DNA of 64,000 bases from Enterococcus_G camelliae (GTDB lineage: Bacteria > Bacillota > Bacilli > Lactobacillales > Enterococcaceae). The notes below the pieces were generated by a model, which was given only the letters and a program-made list of their open reading frames with translations, had not been told where the DNA came from and did no database searches. Location of the stretch: NCBI RefSeq assembly GCF_042685105.1, contig NZ_JBHUMO010000072.1, positions 77,811-141,810 on the forward strand, in the 5' to 3' direction. Each line of letters starts with the position of its first letter. Positions within the stretch are counted from its first letter, which is position 1. Made by a program: the position numbers and the translations under genes. Positions 34,993 through 43,523 of this stretch are shown here, one piece after another.

Positions 34993-36113
34993 TCCGTATT
35001 CTCTCCTTCTAATTTTCCTTGATTCACATGATAAATAGCGGGTTGGACGGTCATTTTGTCTCGTACATGTTCCAGAGTGGTCGTTGTTAAAAAGGTTTGC
35101 ACCTTCCCTTCAATCGCCTCCAGTAAATGCACTTGACGGGAATCATCAAGTTCGCTCATCACATCGTCTAGCAGTAAGATAGGGTATTCTCCCGTTTCAG
35201 CTTTCATTAAATCAATTTCTGCTAATTTTATACTCAGTGCAGTTGTTCGTTGTTGCCCCTGAGAACCATACGTTTGTACATTCTTTCCGTTAATGAAGAA
35301 GATCAATTCATCTCTATGGGGACCTATAAGGGTCATTTGGCGAAACAATTCTTTGGAGCGAATAGCTTGAAAAGCTTGATTGTACGCACTCTCAATTTCT
35401 TCAATCGTTGTAACTGATTGAAAAGGTACGGTTACCTCATATTGCAGTGTTAGTTCTTCTTTCTTTTGACTAATCGTTTGATGCAAGGCATTCGCCCAAT
35501 ACTCAAGCTGTTTCACAAAATTGATTCGTGTCCATAATATTTTGCTGCCAAACGTCACTAACTGTTCCGTCAAGATATCTAGATACAGTGGATCCGTTTG
35601 TTTTTTTTCAGCTAACTGCTTTAAATAATGGTTTCGTTGTTTCAAAACTTGTTGGTATTGAACCAAATTGTATAAATATACAGAATCAATTTGACCGATT
35701 TCCATATCAAGAAATTTGCGACGTAATTGTGGCGTTCCCTTCACTAATGACAAATCTTCTGGTGCAAATAAAATAACATTTAATTGACCAATATAACTGC
35801 TCAATTTTTTTTGCTCAATATGGTTAACCTTGGTTTTTCGTCCCTTTTTCGTTAATCCTAATTCGAGTGGAATTTGTTGTTGCTTTTTCTCGATGATTCC
35901 ACCTAAATAGGCATCAGGATAATTCCACTCAATTAATTCTTGTTCATTTGTCGTGCGATGACTTCGTGTCATCGCAAGTACATATATACTTTCAAGTAAA
36001 TTGGTTTTTCCCTGTGCATTCTCTCCCAGAAAAATAACCAAGTCTTTAGAAAATGTCAGATCCAACTCGTCATAATTACGAAAATGTCGTAATTTTAGAC
36101 TATTCAACCTCAT
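34989..36113 (-). CDS. recF: DNA replication and repair protein RecF
   Basis: 374-residue SMC-like ATPase that loads RecA at gaps. It begins MRLNSLKLRHFRNYDELDL, has Walker A LGENAQGKTNLLE (about 30-42), the ABC-type signature region YGSQGQQRTTALS (about 280) and Walker B ILLLDDVMSELD. It overlaps yaaA upstream by 14 bp and gyrB downstream by four bases, so yaaA-recF-gyrB-gyrA form one coupled operon reading from the promoter at 36.4 kb. Confidence 0.96.
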   Translation of the reverse strand: MRLNSLKLRHFRNYDELDLTFSKDLVIFLGENAQGKTNLLESIYVLAMTRSHRTTNEQELIEWNYPDAYLGGIIEKKQQQIPLELGLTKKGRKTKVNHIEQKKLSSYIGQLNVILFAPEDLSLVKGTPQLRRKFLDMEIGQIDSVYLYNLVQYQQVLKQRNHYLKQLAEKKQTDPLYLDILTEQLVTFGSKILWTRINFVKQLEYWANALHQTISQKKEELTLQYEVTVPFQSVTTIEEIESAYNQAFQAIRSKELFRQMTLIGPHRDELIFFINGKNVQTYGSQGQQRTTALSIKLAEIDLMKAETGEYPILLLDDVMSELDDSRQVHLLEAIEGKVQTFLTTTTLEHVRDKMTVQPAIYHVNQGKLEGENTE

Positions 36114-36339
36114 CGTTTTGAGCCTGCTTTGCTATAAAATATGTCCCATAAGAAGGGATTTCGATCATCATGCTCCCGTATAGTTTGCGACCACGACGGT
36201 TTTCCAATTCCCCATCTACAAAGACACTATTTTCTGCTAAAAACCATTTGGCTTGTCCACCACTACTGATAATAGATGCTTCTTTTAGCATTTGTCCTAA
36301 GGTCATGTACTCTGATGTCAAAAAGATTTTCTCTTTCAT
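36100..36339 (-). CDS. yaaA: S4 domain RNA-binding protein YaaA
   Basis: 79-residue S4-domain protein: YMTLGQMLKEASIISSGGQAK followed by FVDGELENRRGRKLY, the alpha-L motif for RNA binding. This gene lies between dnaN and recF in most Firmicutes and is involved in large-subunit assembly in B. subtilis. GGGG precedes the ATG. It is the first gene of the recF-gyrBA operon and overlaps recF. Confidence 0.93.
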   Translation of the reverse strand: MKEKIFLTSEYMTLGQMLKEASIISSGGQAKWFLAENSVFVDGELENRRGRKLYGSMMIEIPSYGTYFIAKQAQNDEVE

Positions 36340-36374
36340 TTTTCCCCTCTATTCTTCGCTAGACATATGCTTTT

Positions 36375-36403
36375 ATTATACCCTTAAAATAGGGATAAAA
36401 CAA
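36375..36403 (-). promoter_or_regulatory. Promoter of yaaA-recF-gyrB-gyrA
   Basis: The minus strand has TTGTTT (36398-36403), a 17-bp spacer and TATAAT (36375-36380), 36 bp before yaaA. Confidence 0.7.
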
Positions 36404-36467
36404 ATTTTCACCTATAAATTTCGTTATACGGCTTGTTAACTATTTTTGATAGATTTTAATAAAAATA

Positions 36468-36505
36468 AAAAACAGGGCTTAAACGTTCATTTAAGCCCTG
36501 TTTTT
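36468..36505 (-). terminator. Intrinsic terminator after dnaN
   Basis: AAAAACAGGGCTTAAA and TTTAAGCCCTGTTTTT form a 16-bp stem with a six-base loop. It separates dnaA-dnaN from yaaA-recF-gyrBA. Confidence 0.92.
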
Positions 36506-36557
36506 GTATTTGTTATCATTTTCTTCATTTTCATGTGTTGTTTCATTTCGTTGAAAA

Positions 36558-37688
36558 TCAATTCGTGCGTACAGGTGTGATTAATTGAATAAAATTCGCT
36601 TCTCCCTCGGTTGGTTCCAGCGTAAATGGACGAATAGCGGAAATAAATTTGATTGCAATCGTTGTATCTCCGAAAGCACGCAAGGCAGCTTTCATATAAT
36701 CAGGATTAAAGGAAATTTCTAAAGGATCCCCACTAACTTTTTCGTAATTTAGTGATTCCTCAACTTTTCCTACTTCTGGTGAATTTCCATATAACACCAC
36801 ATCCTCATCGGATATAGATAGTTTGACAATGTTGTTTCGTCCTTCATGTGACAATAAAGAAGCACGTTCGATTGCCGCTAAAAGGGCAGGAACAGAAAAC
36901 TCAATTTCGGTATTAAAACTAGTTGGGATTAAACGATTGGTATCTGGATAAGTTCCTTCAAGTAATCGAGAATAAAATTTCATCGTCTCAGTTTCAAATA
37001 AAACTTGATTTTCCATGATACTCATCTCAAGTTGCTCCTCGTTCTCTCCTAGAGAACGAGACAATTCTGTCAAACTTTTTCCTGGAATAACAATATTGAT
37101 TTGATCAGATTGACTTTCTAAAGGAATGGTTCGTTGACTTAAACGGTGTGAATCCGTAGCAACGGCCACAAGTTGATTATTCTTTAAAGTCATATGAACC
37201 CCAGTTAAAATCGGGCGACTCTCGTGTTGTGAAACAGCAAACACAGTTTCATTGATCAATTGATTGACGATTTCTACAGGAATGGTCAATTGTTGATTGG
37301 TTTCGACAACTGGTAAATGAGGGTAATTATCTGCATCTAAGCCATTAACAGTAAAACTAGCTTTTCCAGAAGTAATCAAGACTTGATTATTTTCAATGAC
37401 TTCAAGTGTAAAGGTTTCTTCTGGTAAGCGACGAACAATTTCACTAAAAAACCGTGCTTGTAAAACAATCGCGCCTGTTTGTTCAATTTGCATATTGGCT
37501 TTTTCATCATGAACACTTAGAAACGTTTCAATGGAAATATCAGCATTGCTACCAGTAAGAGTCAAACCTTGATTACTTAATTGAATTTTTACGCCCGTTA
37601 GGATGGGAATGGTAGTTTTACTTGAAATAGCACGTTGAACTGTTTGTAATTCTTGAATGAATGTTCCTCGATGTAAGGTGACTTTCAT
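36558..37688 (-). CDS. dnaN: DNA polymerase III beta subunit (sliding clamp)
   Basis: 376-residue beta clamp. It begins MKVTLHRGTFIQELQTVQRA and has three similar ~125-residue domains, with FTVNGLDADNYPHLP (domain 1), HRLSQRTIPLES (domain 2) and the C-terminal ending FIQLITPVRTN that forms part of the partner-binding groove. The start is the ATG of MKVTLH with AAAGGAG 12 bases upstream; the 54 extra codons of the longer frame run through the DnaA-box gap and are not coding. It follows dnaA as usual. Confidence 0.96.
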   Translation of the reverse strand: MKVTLHRGTFIQELQTVQRAISSKTTIPILTGVKIQLSNQGLTLTGSNADISIETFLSVHDEKANMQIEQTGAIVLQARFFSEIVRRLPEETFTLEVIENNQVLITSGKASFTVNGLDADNYPHLPVVETNQQLTIPVEIVNQLINETVFAVSQHESRPILTGVHMTLKNNQLVAVATDSHRLSQRTIPLESQSDQINIVIPGKSLTELSRSLGENEEQLEMSIMENQVLFETETMKFYSRLLEGTYPDTNRLIPTSFNTEIEFSVPALLAAIERASLLSHEGRNNIVKLSISDEDVVLYGNSPEVGKVEESLNYEKVSGDPLEISFNPDYMKAALRAFGDTTIAIKFISAIRPFTLEPTEGEANFIQLITPVRTN

Positions 37689-37852
37689 AATAATGGACAA
37701 CTCCTTTAAACTTAATGGTAAATAAAAAATAGTCGTAGTAATAGGCTTGTTTATATTGTGGAAAACTATGGTTGAATCGTTTGTGTTAAAGTTTTCCACT
37801 TGTGTATAACCTGTGGAAAAGTCAATGAGTTTTCCAACTTTATTATCCACAG
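37689..37852. other. oriC, dnaA-dnaN part with DnaA boxes and candidate DnaA-trio
   Basis: The gap holds one perfect DnaA box TTATCCACA (37843-37851) and several near boxes: TGTGTATAA (37801-37809), TGTGGAAAA (37812-37820), TTTTCCACT (37792-37800) and TGTGGAAAA (37757-37765). Next to them, 37730-37744 reads TAG-TCG-TAG-TAA-TAG, like a DnaA-trio, beside an A/T-rich stretch (37716-37729). In B. subtilis the unwinding element is in the equivalent position. Confidence 0.7.
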
Positions 37853-39193
37853 CTATGTCAAAATGATTTGTTTAATTTCTGCTACTTCATTTTGGAGAAT
37901 CGCGTCACTTTGTAGCAATTGTTGAATTTTTTCATGGGCATGGATGACAGTGGTATGATCTTTCCCACCGAATTCAGCTCCAATTTTTGGTAAAGAATTG
38001 TCAGTTAATTCTCGTGAAAGAAACATTGCGATTTGTCTAGGAACAACAATGCTTTTTACACGTTTTTTTCCTTTTAAATCCTTTAAGGGGATATGGTAAT
38101 ATTTCGCAACTTCTTCTTGAATATGGAGAATGGAAACTTGATTCAGGTGGTGAGTTGATTTTAAAGCCTTCAGCGCTTCTGCTGCAAGACTCGTTGATAT
38201 ATCTGAATTTCTCATTGCAGCAAAGGCCTGTACTCTGACAAGTGCCCCTTCTAACTCACGAATATTTGAATCAATTTGGCCGGCGATATAACTTAAGGTA
38301 TCATCAGGAATCTCCAAATTTTCCGCTTCGGCTTTTTTTCGTAAAATTGCTGTTCTGGTTTCTAAGTCTGGTGGCGTAATGTCAACGGATAATCCCCATG
38401 CAAAACGTGATACCAATCGTTCTGGCAAGGTTGGTATTTCATTTGGTAAACGATCACTTGTTAGAACGATTTGTTTATTGTTTAGATACAGTTCTTCAAA
38501 CGTGTTGAAAAACTCTTCTTGTGTTCCTTCTTTATTAACTAAAAACTGAATATCGTCTACCAGCAGTAAATCAACTGTTCGGTATTCGTTTCGGAATTCT
38601 TCCATTTCTTTTCGTTTTATGGAGTTAATAAAATCATTTGTAAAATTTTCACTACTTACGTATTTGATACGGGCATTGGGTCTTTTTTGTAACATTTGAT
38701 GACCGATGGCGTGCATCAAATGTGTTTTACCAAGACCAACTCCACCGTAGAAAAAAAGAGGATTATAAATAGATCCTGGATCTTCTGCGACGACAAGTGC
38801 GGCTGCATGAGCCATTTGGTTCCCTTTCCCAATAACGAAGGTATCAAAGGTATATTTTGGATTTAACATGGCCTTTGGGGGCAGCTCATTCTTTTTCTCA
38901 GCTTGAACTGCTTGCGGTTCAAGCTTCTTTTGATAATCAACTGCTTCCTCAGGAGTAAGGAAGGTTGGAAATAACTCTTCTCCATTTAACAGGTACCCAG
39001 TTTCCAAAATTTGACCAGCTAGGTTTTTTTCCCAGTAATTTTTATGTAATTCGCTTGGCACTTCAATAATAAGTTGGTTATTTTGAAAGGAAAGAGGCTT
39101 GGCTGTGTCTACCCAAGTATTGTAGCTGACAAAATTCATCTCTTTTTTGTAACGCTCTTGCAACTCTTTCCAGATGGCATCAAGAGATGGCAT
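37853..39193 (-). CDS. dnaA: Chromosomal replication initiator DnaA
   Basis: 446-residue initiator. Domain I (about 1-80) begins MPSLDAIWKELQERY; the AAA+ domain has Walker A YGGVGLGKTHLMHA (about 150), Walker B LLLVDDIQFL and sensor segments; the C-terminal DNA-binding domain carries the signature FGGKDHTTVIHAHEKI (about 415-430). The start chosen is the second of two close ATGs: GGGGGAG touches the first and is six bases before the second. DnaA boxes lie on both sides of the gene. Confidence 0.96.
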   Translation of the reverse strand: MPSLDAIWKELQERYKKEMNFVSYNTWVDTAKPLSFQNNQLIIEVPSELHKNYWEKNLAGQILETGYLLNGEELFPTFLTPEEAVDYQKKLEPQAVQAEKKNELPPKAMLNPKYTFDTFVIGKGNQMAHAAALVVAEDPGSIYNPLFFYGGVGLGKTHLMHAIGHQMLQKRPNARIKYVSSENFTNDFINSIKRKEMEEFRNEYRTVDLLLVDDIQFLVNKEGTQEEFFNTFEELYLNNKQIVLTSDRLPNEIPTLPERLVSRFAWGLSVDITPPDLETRTAILRKKAEAENLEIPDDTLSYIAGQIDSNIRELEGALVRVQAFAAMRNSDISTSLAAEALKALKSTHHLNQVSILHIQEEVAKYYHIPLKDLKGKKRVKSIVVPRQIAMFLSRELTDNSLPKIGAEFGGKDHTTVIHAHEKIQQLLQSDAILQNEVAEIKQIILT

Positions 39194-39208
39194 CGTCATC
39201 TCCCCCAA

Positions 39209-39655
39209 TTCTAAAAAATTTTTAAAGCATGGATAGTACTAATGTAGCATGGATAAGAAAAGTTTTCCACAGATATTAGCGAATAAATAAAAAAAATACA
39301 AATTTTTCCACAATGTGAAAAAAGAAAAAAAAAGAAAAGAACAAACGTGAATAAAGTTTTCCACAGTCAAAAGAAACAGTGTGGAAAACTGGGATATTTT
39401 GAAATTATCCACAGATTAACTTGGAAAACAAAGAGCAGGGTAAGAATGTTTTCAAAGGATATCCACAATTAAAAATATCTTTGTGGATATCTTTTACCGT
39501 CCAGTGTATTTGTGCAAAAGTGGGTCCGTAAGTGAAGAATAGTTTTGAGAAGAGAGTGGCACATCCACAAGTCATTTTTCCCTAATCACATAAATTGTGG
39601 ATAAACATTTTTCCAATCTATCTGATGGCGAGAGAGTTTGATTTGCATTTTTGTA
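39209..39655. other. oriC, rpmH-dnaA part with DnaA box cluster
   Basis: This ~530-bp non-coding gap contains perfect DnaA boxes TTATCCACA (39415-39423) and TGTGGATAA (39596-39604) plus TTTTCCACA at 39263, 39304 and 39357, TGTGGAAAA at 39380, ATATCCACA at 39469 and TGTGGATAT at 39482. An A-rich tract (39281-39350) lies among them. It corresponds to the upstream origin boxes of Bacillus. The rpmH promoter closes the gap on the right. I did not find a convincing dnaA promoter by eye. Confidence 0.85.
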
Positions 39656-39685
39656 TTGACAAAATTATGGGAAAGTCGTTATAAT
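39656..39685 (+). promoter_or_regulatory. rpmH promoter
   Basis: TTGACA (39656-39661), an 18-bp spacer and TATAAT (39680-39685): both hexamers are consensus. Confidence 0.85.
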
Positions 39686-39739
39686 ATCAAGGTATGTCTG
39701 TACATAGAGATAACAGGAATTACGTTGGAGGTGAATTGA

Positions 39740-39874
39740 ATGAAAAGAACGTATCAACCAAATAAAAGAAAACATCAAAAAGTTCATGGTTTTCGTAAAC
39801 GCATGAGCACTAAAAACGGACGTCGCGTCATTGCGAGTCGTCGTCGGAAAGGCAGAAAGGTTCTTTCTGCATAA
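39740..39874 (+). CDS. rpmH: 50S ribosomal protein L34
   Basis: 44-residue bL34, very basic: MKRTYQPNKRKHQKVHGFRK at the start and RRRKGRKVLSA at the end, with the SRRRKGRK core typical of L34. GGAGGTGA lies four bases before the ATG. It is the first gene to the right of oriC and is followed by a compact terminator and then rnpA, the universal rpmH-rnpA-yidC-jag order. Confidence 0.97.
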   Translation: MKRTYQPNKRKHQKVHGFRKRMSTKNGRRVIASRRRKGRKVLSA

Positions 39875-39875
39875 G

Positions 39876-39901
39876 CCACTGAGCCTCAGTGGTTTTTTTT
39901 G
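39876..39901 (+). terminator. Terminator between rpmH and rnpA
   Basis: CCACTGA-GCC-TCAGTGG followed by eight Ts. It should reduce transcription of rnpA relative to rpmH. Confidence 0.88.
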
Positions 39902-39978
39902 TACCCTTTTTTAGGAGAAACAGGTGAAGACTTGTCCTTGATTATGGTATGATTGGGAAGTGAGTATAAGGAAAAGGA

Positions 39979-40332
39979 ATGAATGATCACAGGATGAGAA
40001 AGGCATATCGTGTAAAGAAAGAACTCGATTTTCAACGAGTATATCAAACCAAAAATTCATATGCGAACCGCAAATTTATTGTATATGTATTGGCAAAACC
40101 TGAACAACCTCATTTTCGTGTAGGCATATCGGTTGGAAAGAAAGTGGGAAATGCTGTTCATCGTAATGCAGTTAAGCGCAAAATTCGTGCCAGTATCCAA
40201 GCAATGCAAAAGGATATTGTGAAAGAACAAGATTTTATTGTTATTGCCCGTCCAGGTGTATCAGATTTATCTTCTCAGGAAGTGTACTCGAACTTAAAAC
40301 ATGTATTCGCGCTTGCGGGAATTATTAACTAG
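39979..40332 (+). CDS. rnpA: Ribonuclease P protein component
   Basis: 117-residue RnpA, the protein subunit that helps the RNase P RNA cleave pre-tRNA leaders. KAYRVKKELDFQRVYQTKNSY at the start and VGKKVGNAVHRNAVKRKIR (the RNR motif, about 55-72) are diagnostic. The first ATG is used, with AAGGA six bases upstream; an internal ATG five codons later would give the more common MRKAYRVKK start and cannot be excluded. yidC follows closely. Confidence 0.94.
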   Translation: MNDHRMRKAYRVKKELDFQRVYQTKNSYANRKFIVYVLAKPEQPHFRVGISVGKKVGNAVHRNAVKRKIRASIQAMQKDIVKEQDFIVIARPGVSDLSSQEVYSNLKHVFALAGIIN

Positions 40333-40349
40333 AGAGAGGAATGTGTTGT

Positions 40350-41183
40350 GTGAAAAAAAGGAAGCGTCTACTTATGACGGGAAGCTTTGCCATCTTAGCA
40401 TTGCTTTTGTCAGCATGTGGTACGAGTCAGGTGACGGCTCAAAGTACAGGAATATGGGATCGGTACATTGTTTTTTATTTTGCTGAGGCGATTAAAGCGT
40501 TGTCGTTTGGGAATGCCGGAATAGGGATAATCTTATTTACGATTGTCATTCGAGTCATTTTACTACCATTGATGCATTTTCAAACAAAAAGCATGCGTAA
40601 AACGCAAGATTTGCAACCACAGCTTAAAAAGTTACAAGCTGAATATTCTTCAAAGGATATGCAAACGCAACAAAAATTGCGCGAAGAAACGCAAAGATTG
40701 TACGCCGAAAATAATGTCAATCCTTATATAGGATGTTTGCCATTGGTTATACAAATGCCAATTTTAATGGCTTTGTGGCAAGCTATTTCACGCGTACCTG
40801 CGTTGACTGAAGGCCATTTTCTATGGTTACAGTTAGGGTTGAAAGATCCATATTATATTTTACCAATTCTAGCTGCTATTTTTACCTTTGCAAGCACCTA
40901 CTTATCAAGCATGAGTCAAATTGAATCGAATGCGAGCATGAAGATTATGAATATTTTTATGCCATTGATGATTTTGTTTATGGGGGTCAATTTAGCAAGT
41001 GGACTGTCACTTTATTGGGTGATTTCTAATGGTTTCCAAGTATTGCAAACATTATTGATTAATAATCCTTTTGTAATACGTAAAGAGCGCGAAGAGGCTG
41101 CCTTGCTAGTAAAAGAAAAAGAACGGGCCTTAAAAAAGGCTAGAAATCAAGCACTAAATAGCAAGAAAAAAAGGAAAAAATAG
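40350..41183 (+). CDS. yidC: Membrane protein insertase YidC (lipoprotein, OxaA1/SpoIIIJ type)
   Basis: 277-residue YidC1. A lipoprotein signal with lipobox LLSAC (Cys about 24) is followed by five membrane segments; the conserved core includes IRVILLPLMHFQTKSMRKTQ, with the Arg in the groove, and YIGCLPLVIQMPILMALW. The C-terminal tail is Lys/Arg-rich, suited to ribosome contact. The GTG start is eight bases after AGAGG; the ATG three codons upstream is too close to that site. It is placed between rnpA and jag. Confidence 0.93.
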   Translation: MKKRKRLLMTGSFAILALLLSACGTSQVTAQSTGIWDRYIVFYFAEAIKALSFGNAGIGIILFTIVIRVILLPLMHFQTKSMRKTQDLQPQLKKLQAEYSSKDMQTQQKLREETQRLYAENNVNPYIGCLPLVIQMPILMALWQAISRVPALTEGHFLWLQLGLKDPYYILPILAAIFTFASTYLSSMSQIESNASMKIMNIFMPLMILFMGVNLASGLSLYWVISNGFQVLQTLLINNPFVIRKEREEAALLVKEKERALKKARNQALNSKKKRKK

Positions 41184-41212
41184 CAACAATGGGATAGAAA
41201 GGAGTTTTGACT

Positions 41213-41956
41213 ATGCCAATTTATGAGGGCACAACAGTTGAAGAGGCCATTCGGCGAGGTCTATCGGATTTGGGACTTTCTTCTGATAAAGTAACGATGA
41301 CAACGTTAGAAGAGGGGAAAAAAGGGTTTTTAGGAATGGGAAAAAAGACAGCTCGAGTACAAATTGAGCCTGTAACCATACCTACTGAACAAATTATTCT
41401 GAAAGAGAGTTTGATTGAAGAGGAAGTTTCAGAGCGTATTCAACCAGAAAAAGACAAGTTTGAGGCAAACGAACCAAAGCAAGAGCAACAGGCCACATCA
41501 GATGAAGAAATATTGACGCAGTTGGCTATGTACCTTACTGCTATAACCAAAGCACTATCTGCTCCAGCTTTGGTAAAATTTACTCGTGATGAAGACCAAG
41601 TCGTTGTGCATTTGCAGACCGAAAAACAGGGTATGTTAATTGGCAAACATGGGAAAATTTTAAATGCTTTGCAATATTTGGCTCAGGTGTTTGTCCATCG
41701 TCTTTCAAAAAATAAATTGTCTATTGTGCTAAATGTAGGGGATTATCGTGAAAAACGTCAAGTAATTTTGGAACGCTTAGCTCAGAAAACGGCAGATAAA
41801 GTTAAACAAACTGGTCGCCCAGTGTTTCTTGAACCGATGCCTGCATTTGAACGCAAACAAATTCACGCCGCATTAAGTAAAAATCCAACAATCCAAACAC
41901 ACTCTGAAGGTGATGAGCCTTATCGTTACCTTGTAGTTGAACCAGTTAGAAAATAA
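41213..41956 (+). CDS. jag: RNA-binding protein Jag/KhpB
   Basis: 247-residue protein with three parts: a Jag-N domain (PIYEGTTVEEAIRRGLSDLG and KKGFLGMGKK, 1-52), a charged linker (about 55-100), a KH domain with GMLIGKHGKILNALQYL (about 140-156) and a C-terminal R3H domain (LEPMPAFERKQIHAAL). KhpB forms an RNA-binding complex with KhpA that affects cell elongation in streptococci and enterococci. The ATG is eight bases after AAAGGAG. It is the last gene of the rpmH-rnpA-yidC-jag run, followed by a terminator. Confidence 0.94.
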   Translation: MPIYEGTTVEEAIRRGLSDLGLSSDKVTMTTLEEGKKGFLGMGKKTARVQIEPVTIPTEQIILKESLIEEEVSERIQPEKDKFEANEPKQEQQATSDEEILTQLAMYLTAITKALSAPALVKFTRDEDQVVVHLQTEKQGMLIGKHGKILNALQYLAQVFVHRLSKNKLSIVLNVGDYREKRQVILERLAQKTADKVKQTGRPVFLEPMPAFERKQIHAALSKNPTIQTHSEGDEPYRYLVVEPVRK

Positions 41957-41965
41957 GATTTCATC

Positions 41966-42011
41966 GACAAAAACACATCCCAGTGAAAATCTAAGGGGAT
42001 GTGTTTTTGTC
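41966..42011 (+). terminator. Intrinsic terminator after jag
   Basis: GACAAAAACACATCCC and GGGGATGTGTTTTTGTC form a long stem with a loop of about 13 bases and a T tract inside the second arm. Confidence 0.85.
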
Positions 42012-42047
42012 TATCTAGTTGCCATTCAAAGAAAATAAGCACATTCA

Positions 42048-42076
42048 TTTAGAAAGAAAAAGCGAATTGCTATAAT
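42048..42076 (+). promoter_or_regulatory. Promoter of the DUF4357-like gene
   Basis: TTTAGA (42048-42053), a 17-bp spacer and TATAAT (42071-42076), 22 bp before the ATG. Confidence 0.6.
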
Positions 42077-42098
42077 GGAGTTGATAAGGAGGAAGGGT

Positions 42099-42872
42099 AT
42101 GAAAGGATCATTTACTTGGAATGGGACGGAATGTTTAGGTACATTGCCTGGGGAGTATGGGACGATTTTACTTCTGCAAAAATTACCAGAGGGAGAAGTT
42201 CCAGCTGGAGCAGTTGCTTTATTTATGATGCAACGCAAATTAGTGGCTATTTCAGATAAGGCAATTGTGAAAGAGTATGATCGGGTCATTCTATTGCACC
42301 CCACATGGACCATCGAGCAGCAGTATTTTTTACACTTTTTACGTAATTACAGTCAAGAACACCAATGGTTACCATCAATTGATCGAAAGCCAGTACCTGA
42401 GCATTTTGAAGGAATCATTATGGCTTATTTTATCGAAATTGTTGCCCTTTTAAATTGGTGGGGCTACGATTTTGCTCACTGTGCCACAGTACCGACGAAA
42501 AAAGCTGGAAAACCTCGTCATCGTTGGTCCAAAGCGATTAGTACGATGCCTTTTTATACGGAATACAAAGGAGTGAAAGCCACCGTTTATTGGCAAAAAA
42601 GAAATGAACTTATACTGAAAAAAGGAGCACAGCTATTACCGGAAACGCCTTTAAATAAAGATGGTTCCGTGGGATTTGCGGCAAAATTTGCCTTGACATT
42701 GCGTCAGGAAAACTCAGATAAATTTGATGAAACGTTCTTGACAACAGAGGATATTACGCTAAAAAGTGTCAATGAGATGGGGCATTTTCTTTATTTTGCG
42801 GGGACAAATAGTTGGCAACAATTCAAAGACAAAGAAGGAAAAACACTAGATGAGTGGACGATTATAGAATAA
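42099..42872 (+). CDS. Uncharacterised protein with possible DUF4357-like C-terminus
   Basis: 257-residue soluble protein of unknown function. The C-terminal third (KATVYWQKRNELILKKGAQL and then GTNSWQQFKDKEGKTLDEW) resembles DUF4357, a small domain often found at the end of nucleases and restriction-related proteins; this is a resemblance from memory, not a proven match. The N-terminal part has no motif that I recognise. AAGGAGG is six bases before the ATG. It stands alone between jag and mnmE with its own promoter and a shared terminator, which gives no pathway hint. Confidence 0.75.
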   Translation: MKGSFTWNGTECLGTLPGEYGTILLLQKLPEGEVPAGAVALFMMQRKLVAISDKAIVKEYDRVILLHPTWTIEQQYFLHFLRNYSQEHQWLPSIDRKPVPEHFEGIIMAYFIEIVALLNWWGYDFAHCATVPTKKAGKPRHRWSKAISTMPFYTEYKGVKATVYWQKRNELILKKGAQLLPETPLNKDGSVGFAAKFALTLRQENSDKFDETFLTTEDITLKSVNEMGHFLYFAGTNSWQQFKDKEGKTLDEWTIIE

Positions 42873-42880
42873 ATCATCAG

Positions 42881-42945
42881 AAAAAAAGCGAATCACGCCA
42901 ACGATACCAAAACAATGGTCATCGCTAGCATGATTCAATTTTTTT
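42881..42945. terminator. Bidirectional terminator
   Basis: AAAAAAAGCGAATCA and TGATTCAATTTTTTT flank an inner hairpin (ACCA/TGGT). It lies between two convergent genes and the second arm reaches the stop of the YbjQ-like gene. Confidence 0.7.
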
Positions 42946-43288
42946 ATCCGCCAATGGTTGATTGAACAAATTGAACGACAGTACCATACGCAAAAATTTC
43001 TAAAAATGTTGTGCCATCAGGACGAACCATATGATCGTGCTCAAAATGACAGTGGATAACCGCGTTGGCTCCATAAGAAACGGCTTTTTCTTGTAAACGA
43101 TAGGAAACGTTGGCGAGCAAATCATTTGGATCAACCAGTGGATCAAACAAATCAACTTCTAGTTTTTCTGAAGCAAAGACAATGTCTCTTACGATATAGG
43201 GTCTGTCGACGTTGCCCGTGGAAAGAATAATTTCTTGAATGCGTCTATTCTCTTCTTCAGAATGGTCTTCTTTTCGGAATAATCCCAT
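42944..43288 (-). CDS. YbjQ/DUF74-like small protein
   Basis: 114-residue protein. Residues 22-50 (LSTGNVDRPYIVRDIVFA) and 64-90 (LQEKAVSYGANAVIHCHFE) follow the pattern of the YbjQ/DUF74 heavy-metal-binding-domain family, which forms small pentameric rings of unknown role. The start is the ATG of MGLFRK, with AAAGGTGA upstream; an 84-codon longer open frame to its left crosses the gap to mnmE and is not supported. No metal ligand set is obvious apart from HCHFEHDH. It is divergent from mnmE. Confidence 0.6.
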   Translation of the reverse strand: MGLFRKEDHSEEENRRIQEIILSTGNVDRPYIVRDIVFASEKLEVDLFDPLVDPNDLLANVSYRLQEKAVSYGANAVIHCHFEHDHMVRPDGTTFLEIFAYGTVVQFVQSTIGG

Positions 43289-43388
43289 ACTATCATCACC
43301 TTTCATTATTTTTCTAAGTGTAACGTGTTTTGGCGAATTGTGCAAAGAAGAATTGAGAAGAAAAGTGGTTATGATAAGAGGACATAGC

Positions 43389-43417
43389 TTGTCACCAGCA
43401 AAAAAATATGCTAATCT
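43389..43417 (+). promoter_or_regulatory. mnmE promoter candidate
   Basis: TTGTCA (43389-43394), a 17-bp spacer and TAATCT (43412-43417), with TG one base before the -10. Confidence 0.5.
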
Positions 43418-43445
43418 ATGACCAGAATAAAGCGAACAAGCAGTC

Positions 43446-43494
43446 AAAGTGCAACGTTCACCTAGTAAAGATAGGTGGAGTGGGCACTTTTTTT
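43446..43494 (+). terminator. Terminator-like hairpin in the mnmE leader
   Basis: AAAGTGC pairs with GCACTTT and encloses CACCTA/TAGGTG; seven Ts in a row follow the stem core. It lies downstream of the candidate promoter and 29 bp before the mnmE GTG, so it could be an attenuator. Confidence 0.6.
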
Positions 43495-43523
43495 GTGCGA
43501 TAAAAAGCAAAGGAGAAGGAAAA

